DNA of 64,000 nucleotides from Ligustrum vulgare (GCA_963555705.1 OY743172.1:26845446-26909445); one strand, 5' to 3'; shown: positions 1 through 11,130, counted from the stretch's first letter. A program made the numbers and translations. Notes: generated by a model from the sequence alone, not told the origin.

Positions 1-590
1 AACATGGATAGTAAAACATAAGGTTCGACCACCTCAAGGATGTGCCGATTCTTACGCTCAGCTATGTCGTTCTATTGTGGTGTGAAGAAATTCTCGAGAG
101 ATTTATTCACAAACTCACAACAATTATCAGAATAGAATAGAATACCTGAACCTGTGTGTGAAACTGTGCAAGGATCATTTTAGAGAATTGAGGAATCACA
201 TGTACCACATCACTCTTGGCCTTTAACAGGTAAATCCAGCATACACAAGTACAACAATCAATAAAAGAAATGAAGTATTTATAGCCTAAAATAGATGACG
301 TAGGAAAGGGACCCCAAACATCAGTGTAAACACAAGCAAATGGAACAGAACTTTGATTGAAGCTGGTTTTAAACGATACACGATGATTTTTGGCAAAAAC
401 ACATTGTTCACATTGCATACTGGAGCTAGAAATATTGTTGAACAATCTAGGGAACAAACGTTCCAAATAACAAAATGAGGATGGCCTAACCGACAATGCC
501 ACAAAAGAATCCTATCTCTAAGAGTTGCTTCGCTTGCTACTTGAAGTCCATGGCCACTTTCAATTTTCAACTCTCCGGCTCCCTCCAAAA
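1..590 (-). pseudogene. Copia GAG-pre-integrase and integrase core fragment
   Basis: The minus-strand translation shows the pre-integrase motif WHCRLGHPH near 470-500. The integrase core follows as YTDVWGPFP, YFISFIDCCT and, after a frame change near 110, FVNKSLENFF and ERKNRH at the left edge. In an active copy this domain inserts the cDNA into the host chromosome. The conserved Gln/Gly pair before the ERKNRH motif is hit by a TAG stop, and at least one frameshift is present, so the frame is dead. Confidence 0.8.
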
Positions 591-1054
591 AATAGAGACC
601 GCCTCTTTCTCTACCAGTACCAATTGTCTTCTTCGTTCAAATGTCCTGAAATATACGATGAGAAGGCCAAAAAGTTACTGAACAGTTAAGATGTTTTGTA
701 ATTCTACTGATAGAAAGAAGATTATTCGAAAGAGTAGGAGCAAGTAAAACGGAGGTCATGGAGAGAGAGTGTGAAAAAGAAACGTTCCCAGCCCCAGTAA
801 TAGGTTCAGAAGTTCCATTAGCGATCTGAGCAGTCCTAACATGTGGAGTAATTAGTGAATTAAGAGTGGAAGAATTACAAGTAAAGTGATAAGCGGCTCC
901 TGAATCAAAAACCCAAGTGTCAGATGAGGTAGAGTTTAGTGCTAAACCAGAAATACCTTCCTGAGGAGATACTTGAGCTACATGAGAGGTAGTGCACGAT
1001 GAAGTGTACGCAAGAAAGCCCTGGGCAGATTTTTTATTTTTCTTCTCAGCTTGT

Positions 1055-1744
1055 TTAAGTTTGAAACACTCTGGATACCCATTTTAATTGCCTCTGCTCT
1101 TCACGACGAACCATAGAGAAAACTTCCTCTAGGTTGGGAAGGGGTGTAGTAGCTAAGACTCTACTGCTTGCTTGATCTAAATTATGGTCAAGTCCTGCAA
1201 GAAAAATATAAACCCGCTCCTCAACCCTACATTTCTTCAATCTTTCAACATCATCGGTTCATCTCATATTATTTGGCCTACAATAATCCATTTCCATGAA
1301 TAGGGAATTCATTTCAGTATAATATTCTATAACAGGACGTCCCCCTTGACGTAACTGAAATGTCCTTTTCATTAGTTCATAAACTTGTCATGAGTCGGAA
1401 ACATCGAAATAACTTCTTTTAAGAACATCCCAAACCTCTTTCGCTGTCCCACACTGAACAAAGTTCGCCATCAGATTAGTTGGCATAGAATTAAGGATCC
1501 ACGACTTAACTCGAGCATCCTCAGCTTCTCACTTATCGAAACTGGGGTCATTTTCTGGCCGTGCTACTTTTCTTCCCGTAATGTAACCCTTCATCTCCTT
1601 ACCAGCAATGCATATTTCTATTACCTTCGACCATACAAGATAGTTTGTGCCATCTAATTTAATAAGAATAGAAGGTGAACTCTCATGAATAGTTACTGGA
1701 TAAACAGGGGTTTGCTCCTCAGATTTCTCAGCCATTTTAACCAT
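1055..1744 (-). pseudogene. Copia gag polyprotein fragment (broken)
   Basis: The minus-strand frame starts at an ATG at 1744. It shows the copia N-terminal signature (KLDGTNYLVWS), then a gag core readable in pieces down to about 1055 (AKEVWDVLK, LMKRTFQLRQ, VYIFLAGLDHNLDQ, LEEVFSMVRREE). This is the nucleocapsid precursor of the 1-2334 element. An in-frame stop near 1530 and others around 1260-1400 split it. Zinc-knuckle residues were not recognised. Family assignment is firm; function is lost. Confidence 0.8.
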
Positions 1745-1790
1745 TTATAGTTACAAAATGACAATGTTGAACTCCAAAGAACACAGGTAA

Positions 1791-1932
1791 CAGCAAGATA
1801 GAAGTCCAAACAACACAAGAATAAGCTGTTGGAGACACCCAAATCAAAAAAGAGGCTGGACCAACAAGATAGAAGTCCAAAAAACACAAGAATAAGCTGC
1901 CAGAGACACCCAAATCAGAAAAGAGGCTGGAC
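1791..1932. repeat. Two-copy tandem repeat, about 71 bp unit
   Basis: Copy 1 (about 1791-1862) and copy 2 (about 1863-1932) share AAGATAGAAGTCCAAA, ACACAAGAATAAGCTG and GAGACACCCAAATCA with a few substitutions. It lies between the gag start and the primer site of the copia element, i.e. in its 5' leader. Confidence 0.8.
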
Positions 1933-2244
1933 CCACTAACCTTGGCCTGAAAGAAATCACCGGAGTGAGAGAGGAGGACAAGGAGATGAAGCTACAGCCA
2001 AGAAAGAAGAAAAAACAGCCCCTTTTTCTCGAGAAACAGGGGTCGTCGGAACTAGGAGAGGCTGCTGGTGCCGGTGGAAGCCAGCGAGTGGTCGTCGGCG
2101 GGTGGGTTAGCCGGCCACGGGTCGCCAGAGGTTGGGTAACGCCGGACCTGGGAGTTCTCGATTTTCTTGCAGCAACAGTTAGGGTTTTGGGTTTTTTTTT
2201 TTTTTTTTTTTCTCTCTCTCTTTTCCTTTCTCTGATACCAAGTC

Positions 2245-2334
2245 AAAATATGCCAACTTGGTTAATCTATTTCATCCAAAGAGTATATACAAAATAAATA
2301 CAAGAATAGAAGGTATACAATTTAGTCCCTAACA
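2245..2334 (-). repeat. Short copia 5' LTR (about 90 bp) next to primer site
   Basis: On the minus strand the sequence starts TGTTAGGGAC at 2334 and runs to just before the primer-binding motif TGGTATCAGA (2231-2240), which is complementary to the 3' end of initiator tRNA-Met. The exact 3' end of the LTR is uncertain because no partner LTR is present. Confidence 0.6.
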
Positions 2335-4544
2335 ATTCTAATCTATTATTTAAGTACAAGAAATAACATAAGTATTCAACTCTAATCTAGAGATTCGCAG
2401 GAGTTCTCAAATTCTAAAACTTGAGATAGTAATTTCCCTGGATCATCTCCCCAAGAACATTATTGTTCTAATTTATACACCATGATTGAGCCCAATATTC
2501 CAAATTGGACTACAATATTATTGATTTAAATATCGAATTTATTACTTGCTCAATTAGAATCTTCCCTCAAACAAAGTTGACCGTTCAAAATTAAAAGGTG
2601 ATGCAGCCAAGCAATAACATGAAAACAGTATTTTGCACATGAGGCTGTTTCCGCTTCTACTTCATGATGCCATCTTAAACGTTAGTTTCTAAAATAACAG
2701 TCAATGACAAACTATCAATGCAAACATGCTGATGGTCTAATGGTCCAATTTGACACAAAAAAGAAAATATGTATTGCGTGGGGAAATTTAATCTCAGAAT
2801 AAAATTCTAATTCTTGTTCAATAGCATCCATCATCATTAAGTTTAGGCAAACATGCCATAAATGGATAACTTGTGTTCTCTTTATTTGACGTATAAATAT
2901 ACATGTATGTGATTACAGGTGGTAATCTGGTATTGGAATCATGAAACTGCCTATATTTAGACAACAATTCGATGGGTTGGTTGCTGATAATAATTTACAT
3001 ATCAAAGTTTTGTTGGGTTTCTACAAATCTGCTGAGTAAAGTCAAAAAATGGGGTTCACCATCACCAGCATCATGTAGAACTCTGGCTATCTATAGCTTA
3101 GGTGTTTGTGAGTTGTGGGAGATTTGAGATTTTGGGTGTTGCTGCTGGTGACTGGTGTTTTGTTGGGTTTCTTTAAATCTGCTGACTAGAGTCCAAAAAT
3201 GGGTTACCATCACCAGCATCATGCAGAACTCTGGCTATTTATAGCTTAGGTGTTTGAAGGTGACTAGTGTTGGCGACAGTAAGTGGTTGCTGCTGTGTTA
3301 GTGATGGCCGGTGGTTACCACTGTTTTGGGCAAGGTGAGGCTATCTCTTTCCTTTTATTTAATCTGAAATAAATTTTAGAGATCTTTTTAACAAAGAATG
3401 TGACTTTGTAAAAGTCAAATGAACATTACTGTCAAATGAGGATATAAATGCACCGCATTGTAGAGATTGGAAACCCATGTGCTCACTTTTGTAGCTTGGG
3501 GACCTAGATGCTCTAGCATGTAAAGGTTAGGATAGCTGGAGTCTAGTGCTCTCTATCTGAAAGATCAGTATGTTACTAAACTACCACGATCAGAGCACGT
3601 GCTATAGGAAATTTAAACGAAGTGCTACTTGATAACCAATCATACTTTACAGCCAATTTTCAAACAATGGACAAGTCATACTAGCACTCGACTATTGATT
3701 GCAAAATGGACTTAAATAATAAGCATTTAGTTTCTGAATCAGATTATTAGAAGAACATAAACTGAATCTGAATCATATTTCTTAAATAAAGAAACTACTC
3801 AGAATGGATAAAACATACTACATGCTGGAATTTGTTTTTGCAATCAAGAGAGTACTTGAACACACGGTCAAGAATCTCCCTAGCATCAAACTATATATGC
3901 ATTAGCAGATGCTCAATAGTTATAATATAGATAGTACCATGGATTCAGCTTTATTCCTGGCAATAATACATTCAATGGAAAGGTATTGCAAGTTTATTAT
4001 AGCTTTAGTATAAAATCTCTTCCTTTCAGATGATGCCAATATATTTAGACGAAGGTATCGTATATCTCACCACGATGAAATGAGAACTTAATGTAAGTTT
4101 GTTGGCATCTTTTGCCCAGATAAGTTTATTGCGTTCAAATTCAACATGCATTGTCTGTGATGATATTATAGGGGGCGTTTGTTAAAACTGAAAAAAAATA
4201 TATATATTACTGTTGCAATACTGCACTGTTAGTGATTGTTGAATTGTCTAGTACAGCTTAAATTAAATAAGCAGCATTGTTTTAATTGGTAATAATAAGC
4301 ATTTACACTTATTTGTGAATTTTGATAAAAAAATAGCACCTTATCTAAGAAACAGATTTCAACTATTTGAACATTTTCCAGAGATTAAATACTGTGTATA
4401 CATCCAGCTTATTATTTAGCATTGAGTGACATGACATCACATGAAGAAAATAGTCTTGCAAAACAGACACGACAACCCTGTTCAGGAAGAGACTTGCCAG
4501 ATTTTATATATGTAATAAAAACCAAAACAACATGTGGAACATAC
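2335..4544. other. Non-coding stretch beyond ATP synthase d exon 2
   Basis: No coding frame, RNA gene or LTR pair was recognised. The only clear structure is the two-copy repeat at 3007-3256. If the ATP synthase d gene is intact, this is its second intron; no sequence resembling the remaining exons was seen here. Confidence 0.5.
3007..3256. repeat. Tandem duplication, about 100-bp copies at 150-bp spacing
   Basis: Copies at about 3007-3108 and 3157-3256 both read TTTTGTTGGGTTTCT, CATCACCAGCATCATG, AGAACTCTGGCTAT and TATAGCTTAGGTGTTTG, separated by a GTT/GCTG-rich spacer. Roughly 90 percent identical by eye. No coding potential recognised. Confidence 0.8.
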
Positions 4545-4626
4545 CATCATATGCTTGCTTGTAAATATCAACCAAGCGAGAGCCAATCCCTTTTCTGTAA
4601 TACTCCCAGTCGATGGGTTCTGGTTC
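4545..4626 (-). CDS. Mitochondrial ATP synthase subunit d, exon 2
   Basis: This is the second coding exon of the peripheral-stalk d subunit of mitochondrial F1Fo ATP synthase, started by exon 1 at 10176-10346. The 82 bases encode 27 residues beginning EPEPIDWEYYRKGIG and ending KQAYD, plus one base of the next codon. This matches the conserved segment following KFSQ in plant d subunits. A TTGCAG acceptor precedes it (4627-4632) and a GTATG donor follows (4544-4540), so both splice sites are canonical and phase 0 joins cleanly to exon 1. The remaining two thirds of the protein (the part beginning with the IPK motif) was not found to the left. It may lie beyond the window, or the gene may have been cut by the copia element. 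Confidence 0.85.
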
Positions 4627-5609
4627 CTGCAAGATTTAAGAAACTGAAGATCAAAAGAGAAATCCAATATTAAGAGTATCCTTCTACTGATTTTTCAAAA
4701 AGACAAAAAAACTTGCACCAATGCGCAGTTTATAAACCATTGCCAAGACGACTGTTCTGAAAATACCTCATTTAAATTGGATCATCAATACTAAAACATA
4801 CAGGAGGATGAAACCCTTTTATAGCAGGTAAGAGGTATTATGAGAAATTTATTTCTTTAGACAAATAAAGAAACCATTGACCACAAAACACTCTTCCCTC
4901 CGGGACTTTATATGTTTTATATATTGTTAATATTAAATATCCATCTGGATCATCTCATTCAATTTTTTCTTCATTTCCCATGTCTTTACTGTTACAACTT
5001 CCAGTTTTGAATGACCGGATTGCTTTTATGTGTGTCATTGACACCCATGCTTCCACTTTTTTCTTTCTTCATTCAAGCGACAACAATTTAGACACCAAAA
5101 GCAATTCATCCAAGAATTCCATGCTAAGTCATGACTTTGGACAACTGTTTAGAAGAGCTATTTGAGAATTATGCCTTGAGTACCTTAAGTTCCATTTGTA
5201 AGGCTTATGCCTCAGAGCAACTAAAGTGTTCGTCCATTTTTCTTGCATTTTCTGTGTAGTTTATTATTGTTTTGACCTTTTTCCAATATTATTCTATAAC
5301 CTATAATCTTTTGTGGCTTCTTTTCTTTTTGTCTTTACAGGAAGAGAAGGGGGAAAAGAGAAGAAACTAAAGCAAGTGGAAGACGGTGACAGAATGAGAA
5401 AAACTAACAATCATGAAGAAGATGACAGGGAATCCAATTTGTTGATGATTCCCTTAAAAAAAACTATTAATAGTGATGATATAGGAGAATTCTGGCCGTT
5501 TCTACTTCGAGTAATGGATCGCTTATTTATTATGTAATTACTAGTTTGAAAACTCATTATTTACTAATTACAAAGTAAGTTTACCAAATTATTTTTGTTA
5601 ATTTGTTAT

Positions 5610-6550
5610 TGCTGGGAATTAAACACAAATTCCCTCTTCTTTAACCTACAAAACGTTTTTTATGTTCAAAGTAATAATAAGCAAATGAGAAAATAAATAA
5701 GAACAACGCTAAATTTCGGATAGCCAAAGTCTTTCATTATATATTAAACCCTTGTTTGTTTTTTATTAAAAATCAAGTTTTTATCAAAGTCAAAGTCAAC
5801 AATTAATCATTGCCATATATTTCATGGATCCCATAACTTTTTAACTACATATTTCATCAACTTTTATCAAAATTCGTTAAAAATCTGATTTTAATCTCTA
5901 TCAAGCAAGGGCTAAATCGTTACAAATTTATTGACTTTCACTCACTGACCCAATCTCATAGACCACATAAAAATACTAATAAAAAGATACTATCTAATCA
6001 CAAGTTTTTACCACTTGAATTATCTCACAAGAAATAACAAGAAACTACAAAAACAAAATTCACAATTTTCTCTCTATTTGGTCACAATATGACACTCTCT
6101 AATGTACAATTAATTGGTTCCTCAACATACATATTTATATGTAAACATAACCCCAAAAATGTGTACAATTCGTGTCCTAAGATGTTTCCTTGTTGAAAAA
6201 GAATATCAAAACATAGAAAGAAAAAACGGCCGAAAAAATATGCTAGAATTTTGCCCGAATTTACACTGACTTTTCTTTGTTAGCACGTTTCGACATTTCG
6301 TGGCTAGTGCTTCTCCTTTTAAATTGAAGACTAAAAGTAATTGCCCTAATGGACTATAATTCCCTCAATCTATCACATGTGGATGCACCTCTTTCCACGT
6401 GACCTTCCAAAGAAAAGAAACGACTGCCATTCACAGTTCACGCCACGGCCATAAATTGTGTCACAATTCACTTCAGCACTTGAAACATACCCTAATGGAC
6501 TTTAATCATTAACTAAGGTCAATAGTTAGTTTTGGATCAAAAACTCAACA
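5610..6550 (-). repeat. 3' LTR of the intronic copia-type element
   Basis: About 941 bp, homologous along its length to 7786-8693. Shared stretches include TTCAAAGTAATAATAAGCAA, CTATTTGGTCACAATAT and CATGTGGATGCACCTCTTTC. A polypurine tract lies next to its minus-strand start at 6551-6562, and a partial repeat of the LTR edge plus polypurine tract lies at 6571-6594. Confidence 0.85.
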
Positions 6551-6989
6551 ATCTCCACCTTAATTTTAGGTCAAAAACTCAACAATCTCCACCTTACACA
6601 ATTATTCCAAGCCCCAAAAAAAAAAAAAAAAAATCAAAGCCAACCATTGGGTAACGGCAGTTTTCCACTTTGACGATCTCATACTCCACCTTATGAGTAT
6701 AACACTAAGAATTATCAACGAACTTCGAGCTTTTCATCGGTCCATGTCGAAAACAAAACTGCTGAAAATTATGGTGCAACTCTCATGTTTGGTTCTCCTT
6801 GGAAGCTCATCAACCATAAACATAAATTAAACTACATACCTTGCAACTATACCAAACCAATGTATGCGAACAAATGTACCCGTGCCACTAAAAACACGCT
6901 CTCATAGCAACTGGCGTCATGCTATGAGGATGTCCCATCTTACTCAGAGTACATCATCACCACTCTCCACCAAGAGAGTCGCATTGTCC

Positions 6990-7735
6990 TTCAAGCAATT
7001 AACTGCGTCCGCTCCACCTTTTGGACAAATTCTTCTCAAGTACCCGAATTGAACACAGTTCCAACATGTCACTTTTTCTTCATGAAGTTCCCCCTCTTCC
7101 AAATTTCAGTAATAAGCAAATTCTTATCTGATAAATTATTGCCTCCATCTAATCTCCATTCTTCAGAGATCAACTTATTTGTAACTTTTGCAAAATCCAT
7201 AGTTTCTTTCTCGTACATCAAAATTGACTTGATGTGCTCAAACGTGGATGGAAGAGACTAGATGAGCTTCAGTGCTTTATCCTCATCTAGTCATCTTCAG
7301 TTTTTACTCCAACAACTTCCAGTTCAGAAACAATCATATTAACACTAAGATTGTCAAAAAAAATTGTACTTGCATTCATTCTCAACGAATGAAACTACTC
7401 CTTCAGATATAACCTATTTGGCAAGCTCTTTGTCTGATTCAATTTTTCCAATTTTTCCCTAAGTTCCTTTGCAACAGTTATTCCATGAATATTTGCAAGA
7501 ACATTCTTGACCAAACAAAGCATATTGTGCTAGCAACCTTCAAATCCAAATCTTCATCACTCTTCGTGGATTCAATTTCTTTTTTCTTTTTCTTTTTTTT
7601 GTCAGAACTTGCGGTTAGTTTTTTCTTCAAAGCTTTGTGTAGATCCGTCTGAATCAAAACATCCTTGACTTGTACTTACCCCAAGTCAAAATTAATCGTC
7701 CCATCAAATTTATCGACATCATACTTGACAGGCAT
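6990..7735 (-). pseudogene. Copia gag remnant with altered zinc knuckle
   Basis: The minus-strand ATG at 7735 opens MPVKYDVDKFDGT, a typical copia gag start. Readable downstream pieces are DEDKALKLI, SLPSTFEHIKSILMYEKET, FAKVTNKLISEEWRL and, after a frame change, a CWNC...RRIC zinc knuckle at about 7020-7066. In that knuckle the expected His is Tyr (GYLRRIC). A Lys-rich stretch encoded by a purine run lies near 7570-7600. Several stops break the frame. In an active copy gag forms the virus-like particle; here it is only a remnant supporting the element call. Confidence 0.75.
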
Positions 7736-7785
7736 ATTTTCTTTTGTTCCAAATTATTTAAACCACCTGATGCTCTGTTACCAAT

Positions 7786-8693
7786 TGATGGGAATTAAAC
7801 ACAGATTCTCTATTCTTTAACTCACATGATCTTTTTTATGTTCAAAGTAATAATAAGCAAACAAGAAAATAAATAAGAACGCCAAATTTCGGATTGCCAA
7901 AGACTCTCACTTATGCCCTTGTTTCATAAACCAACTTTTTTCTACAGTAATCAATCTCAACAATCCAAAAAAGTCAAACCCACAATTTTTTAATTTTCAA
8001 ACTACTTTTTAACCACACAATTTCCCAAAACTTTATTTTTTCCAAAAAGTATGTTTATCAAACATACACTATATTAAATTGTTACAAATAAATACCAATC
8101 CCACAGACCACGGAGAAGATACTAATAAAGAGCTAATGAAAACCAAAAGTTTTTACACCTTAAATTATCCCAAAAAATTTACAAAAAACTACAATGACAA
8201 AGCTTACAATTTACTCTCTATTTGGTCACAATATAGAAATCTCTAATGTACAATTAATTGACTCAACACACATATTTATAGGTAAACATAACCCAAAAAA
8301 CGTGTACAATTCATGTCCCAAGATGTTTCCTTGTTGAAGAAAAATATCAAAACATAGAAAGAAAAACCGTCAAAAAATATGCTAGAATTTTACCCATATT
8401 TATGCAGACTTCTCCTTCCTTGTTAGCACGTTTCGACGTTTCATGGCTAGTGCTTCTCCTTTTAAATTGAAGACTAAAAGTAATTGCCCTAATGGGCTAT
8501 AATTCCCTCAATTTCTCACATGTGGATGCACCTCTTTCCACGTAACTTTCCAAAGAAACGAAACGACTACCATACACAATCTACGCCACTGCCATAAATT
8601 GTGCATAATTTCACTTCAACACTTGAAACATACCATGATGGACTTTAATCATTAACTAAGGCCCATAGTTAATTTTGGGTCAAAAACCCAATA
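7786..8693 (-). repeat. 5' LTR of the intronic copia-type element
   Basis: About 908 bp, partner of 5610-6550. It abuts the primer-binding motif on its left side, as expected for a 5' LTR on the minus strand. Numerous substitutions and small indels relative to the partner suggest an old insertion. Confidence 0.85.
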
Positions 8694-8873
8694 ATATTAT
8701 GATATTTTAAAATAGCATATAGTTTATTAAGAACAATTTCTCTTATATTCTTCCAAGTTAGTTTTATTGGTTTTCATAAGCCTCGAGTCTCGCCTCTCAA
8801 TACACTATTGTGCCTTTTCAATCATTACTTTGGACCATCACTTAGAAAACACGCTATTGTATATGCTTCAAAC

Positions 8874-9197
8874 CAAGGTTGGCCGTGAGCAAAGATGGGC
8901 AAGCCGGCCACCTGGGGCCCCCGACTATATCCCGAGCAAAAAGGCCCCTGAACCAAAAAATTTAAATATATAAATTCTGAATAAGAAATGATGAACAATA
9001 AATTAACCTTAGCTTAGTTGGATGAGGAGGGGAAATTAGATTAAAAGGATTACCATAGTCACTGGTTCAATTCTTCCTGCCAATAGATTTAAATTTTCAA
9101 AATCCTTTGCAGTCAATTCTTTGGCATACTCTGGGCCGCAATAATTTTTTTAGTTTGGAGATTCGCTTGGGCCACCTAAAACTTAGGGCCGGCCCTA
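8874..9197. mobile_element. hAT-type MITE, 324 bp, with 8-bp TSD
   Basis: It is flanked by perfect 8-bp direct repeats CTTCAAAC (8866-8873 and 9198-9205). Imperfect terminal inverted repeats are CAAGGTTGGCCGTGAG on the left and TAGGGCCGGCCCTAAG read inward from the right. The GC-rich subterminal GGGGCCCCC and GGCCCC blocks are typical of this plant hAT family. No coding capacity. It is an insertion in intron 1 of ATP synthase d. Confidence 0.9.
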
Positions 9198-9533
9198 CTT
9201 CAAACAAATCAAGATGGGGAAAAAAGGACATATTGATAGATTGTTTATCTTTATTGATTTTGCATATTTGAATTCAAATTTGAGATTACGAATTTGCATA
9301 AGGTCCATCTGGATTATGAAAATCTAGGGAAACAATTATAGGAACATTACCTCAAAGTATCCACACAAAAAAAAATATATATATAGAACTCTATCCCTCG
9401 ACAGATAATCATACACTTTCATTCATTTCATTCACAAATCAGCCAAACATCATTGCAGGCATTGAAACGTGAATGGGAAAAAAAAAATTAAGCCACAATT
9501 TGGTCTCAAAATTTTTGTACAACATCACCCAGA

Positions 9534-9808
9534 ACATCTCCAGTGAAACATTGTCAAGCCTCAAAAAGTGTGTCACATCATCAAAATAGACAATGTCTAA
9601 CTATTATCTTCTCCAATACACTCATGTCATGCTAAGATGGCAAAAATAAAGTTAGACGTTGTCTAGATCAATGTCCAACTCTAGACGGTCAGTCTAACAT
9701 GCTGACTATACATCTCTTAAGAAAATGATAGATAGTAATTTTATTTTAAATAAATAAATGCCATATAGATATTATTATTGGGATGTAGACATAATACATT
9801 GGAGATCG
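9534..9808. repeat. Possible inverted-repeat element
   Basis: ACATCTCCAGTG near 9534 is roughly inverted by ACATTGGAGATC near 9796. GACAATGTCTAAC and the inverse-like GTTAGACGTTGTCTAG lie inside. Suggestive of a MITE, but there is no convincing target duplication. Confidence 0.3.
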
Positions 9809-10175
9809 ATTTTTTACCAAAATGTCTGTTTATTAGATATTCATTAGAAGTCCAATTAATTGCTGCCAAATGACGCCAATTTTTATTTATCTTTCCCATT
9901 TAAAATACTCTGCAAGTCATTTTCAACACACATTTTTATGCAGGACCACCACTTTCACAATTTTCAACTTTTTTTCAGCCACACATTCACTCAAAAATCC
10001 AAGTTTGCTCCAAAATATATCTAAATTGCCCAATGCATCGAAAAAGTACACGAAAAGCTACAAATCTCCAGATCTGTACCATACCCAGCTGAAAAGAATC
10101 CCAAATGATATGTTCATACGGATACACAATACGTATTCAATACATGCGTAGGGGAGAGGAAAAGGAGTTGGTGAC

Positions 10176-10346
10176 CTGGCTGAACTTGGTCTGCAGCTGA
10201 GTGTTGACTTCGTCGAAGGCGCGGCGGAGGGTTGCGAACTCCTTTCTGGCCTCTTCGGAAACGAGTAGCTTCGACATCCCTTCCCAATCGATCGACTTCC
10301 TGGCATTGAATGCTACATCTACAATCTTCTTTCCTGCTCCACTCAT
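10176..10346 (-). CDS. Mitochondrial ATP synthase subunit d, exon 1
   Basis: Exactly 57 codons run from ATG at 10346 to a CAG|GTCAC donor at 10176/10175. The start MSGAGKK, the IDWEGM motif and the end EVNTQLQTKFSQ are hallmarks of plant subunit d (often named ATPQ). In the family the protein is about 165-170 residues and forms part of the stator linking F1 to Fo on the matrix side of the inner membrane; plant copies lack a classical cleaved presequence. I chose this ATG because the upstream in-frame extension does not resemble the family. Exon 2 is 5.5 kb away at 4545-4626, across an intron holding an LTR element and a hAT MITE. The gene reads toward lower coordinates. Confidence 0.92.
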
Positions 10347-10480
10347 TTTCTCTCTTCGATTGATCAAAAGACAAATCGTAAACACACACAGCGGCACTCT
10401 GAGTCGGTGTGTGAGTATTGATATGTGCTATGTTTTTTTATTTTTTAGCCTTCGGATGAACAAAATAAACCAAAAACTTC
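10347..10480 (-). promoter_or_regulatory. 5' UTR and probable core promoter of ATP synthase d
   Basis: This is a short stretch between the start codon and the decayed copia element that begins around 10480-10490. It contains CA-rich leader sequence (ACACACAG on the plus strand) and an A/T-rich block at 10430-10448. No unambiguous TATA box was picked out. If the gene is expressed, its upstream promoter must lie partly within transposon-derived DNA. Confidence 0.35.
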
Positions 10481-10566
10481 GTAATTTCAATGACAAATTA
10501 CAAAATATCTGCATCATTAAAACCTTATTTTGATAAAAATTCAATGGAACAAAAATATCAAACGGA

Positions 10567-11130
10567 GGAAAAAGAGTACAGTTGTTCTTGGAGTATTAAG
10601 ATGAATGCTGCCTCGTTAAAACCTCGCCAGGAAACCCAACGGGACAAAACATTGGCTAAGGAAAAAGAGTACAACTACTCCCCTAGTGTTGATCGTTGTA
10701 AATCATCGAGTTGATGTATCCCAATCTTGTGAGCTGGTTTATTGAATATAGATGTTGATAGTACTTTTGTAGATAAATCGGCTTCATTGTCACTTGAGTG
10801 AATTTGTTGAAAATTCTGGAGTCTTTTGATGCTACCTCGTTAAAACCTTGTCAGAAAAACCCAGTGGGAAAAAACCTGAACGAAGGAAAAAGAGTACAGC
10901 TACTCCCCTGATTCAATATGTATTGAATCATCCATTTAGTTACTCCCCCTGATTTAATCTCTATTGAATCATTCATATCTTGATCTCTTCAGGAGTTTCA
11001 TATAGGAGAGTATATCAATAGATATTGATGACAGCTACCTCATTAAAAACCTTGCCAGGAAAACCTCGTGGGATAAAACCTCGACTAAGGAAAAAAGAGT
11101 GTAGCGTATATTAGCTCCCCCTCATTGGAA
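10567..11130 (-). repeat. Triplicated copia 3' untranslated block
   Basis: Three diverged copies (about 10600-10690, 10830-10920 and 11035-11130) of a block reading CCTCGTTAAAACCT, AGGAAAACCC, GTGGGA and GAAAAAGAGTACAGC on the plus strand, each ending near ACTCCCC. The inverse of this block is common in the 3' part of dicot copia elements, just before the 3' LTR. Here no LTR follows. Confidence 0.7.

Larger units (their letters stand above)
1..2334 (-). mobile_element. Ty1/copia LTR retrotransposon, 5' part, degenerate
   Basis: Read on the minus strand, the order is short 5' LTR, tRNA-Met-type primer site, gag, protease, GAG-pre-integrase and integrase core; reverse transcriptase would lie beyond the left edge. 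The LTR begins with TGTTAGGGAC at 2334, and the primer site TGGTATCAGA reads down from 2240. A pyrimidine run (T tract 2192-2211 plus TC repeats) lies just downstream of the primer site, so the transcript is purine rich there. The protease motif DSGA is readable near 860-930. Several stops and frame changes show the copy is dead. No 3' LTR is in the window, so no target duplication could be checked. It sits beyond exon 2 of the ATP synthase d gene, possibly in its next intron. Confidence 0.85.
5610..8693 (-). mobile_element. Deleted copia-type LTR retrotransposon (LTRs plus gag only)
   Basis: Two similar direct repeats (5610-6550 and 7786-8693) flank only about 1.2 kb of internal sequence. 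On the minus strand the right copy is the 5' LTR. It is followed by the primer-site-like TTGGTAACAGAGC (about 7773-7785), a gag remnant, then the polypurine AAGGTGGAGAT touching the 3' LTR, which starts TGTTGAG at 6550. Ends are TG...CA-like, with TGTT mutated to TATT in the right copy. No exact 5-bp target duplication is visible. Protease, integrase and RT are absent, so it is non-autonomous. It lies in intron 1 of ATP synthase d in the same orientation as the gene. Confidence 0.85.
4627..10175 (-). other. Intron 1 of ATP synthase d, 5549 bp
   Basis: It is bounded by canonical GT (10175-10174) and AG (4628-4627) in phase 0. More than half is mobile DNA: LTR element 5610-8693 and hAT MITE 8874-9197, with a possible inverted-repeat element at 9534-9808. 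The rest (4633-5609, 9206-9530, 9810-10175) shows no recognisable coding sequence. Confidence 0.8.

Noticed and set aside
1965..2297. 110-codon plus-strand frame
   Set aside because: It is the antisense of the copia leader, running through the pyrimidine tract and primer site; the Phe run comes from poly-T.
3840..3900. Minus-strand AREILDRVFKYSLDCKNKF stretch as a further ATP synthase d exon
   Set aside because: It does not match the expected IPK-containing continuation of subunit d, and no splice-site pair fits; left unassigned.
10058..10533. Alternative frames overlapping ATP synthase d exon 1
   Set aside because: Shadows: only the frame starting at 10346 matches a protein family and ends at a canonical donor.
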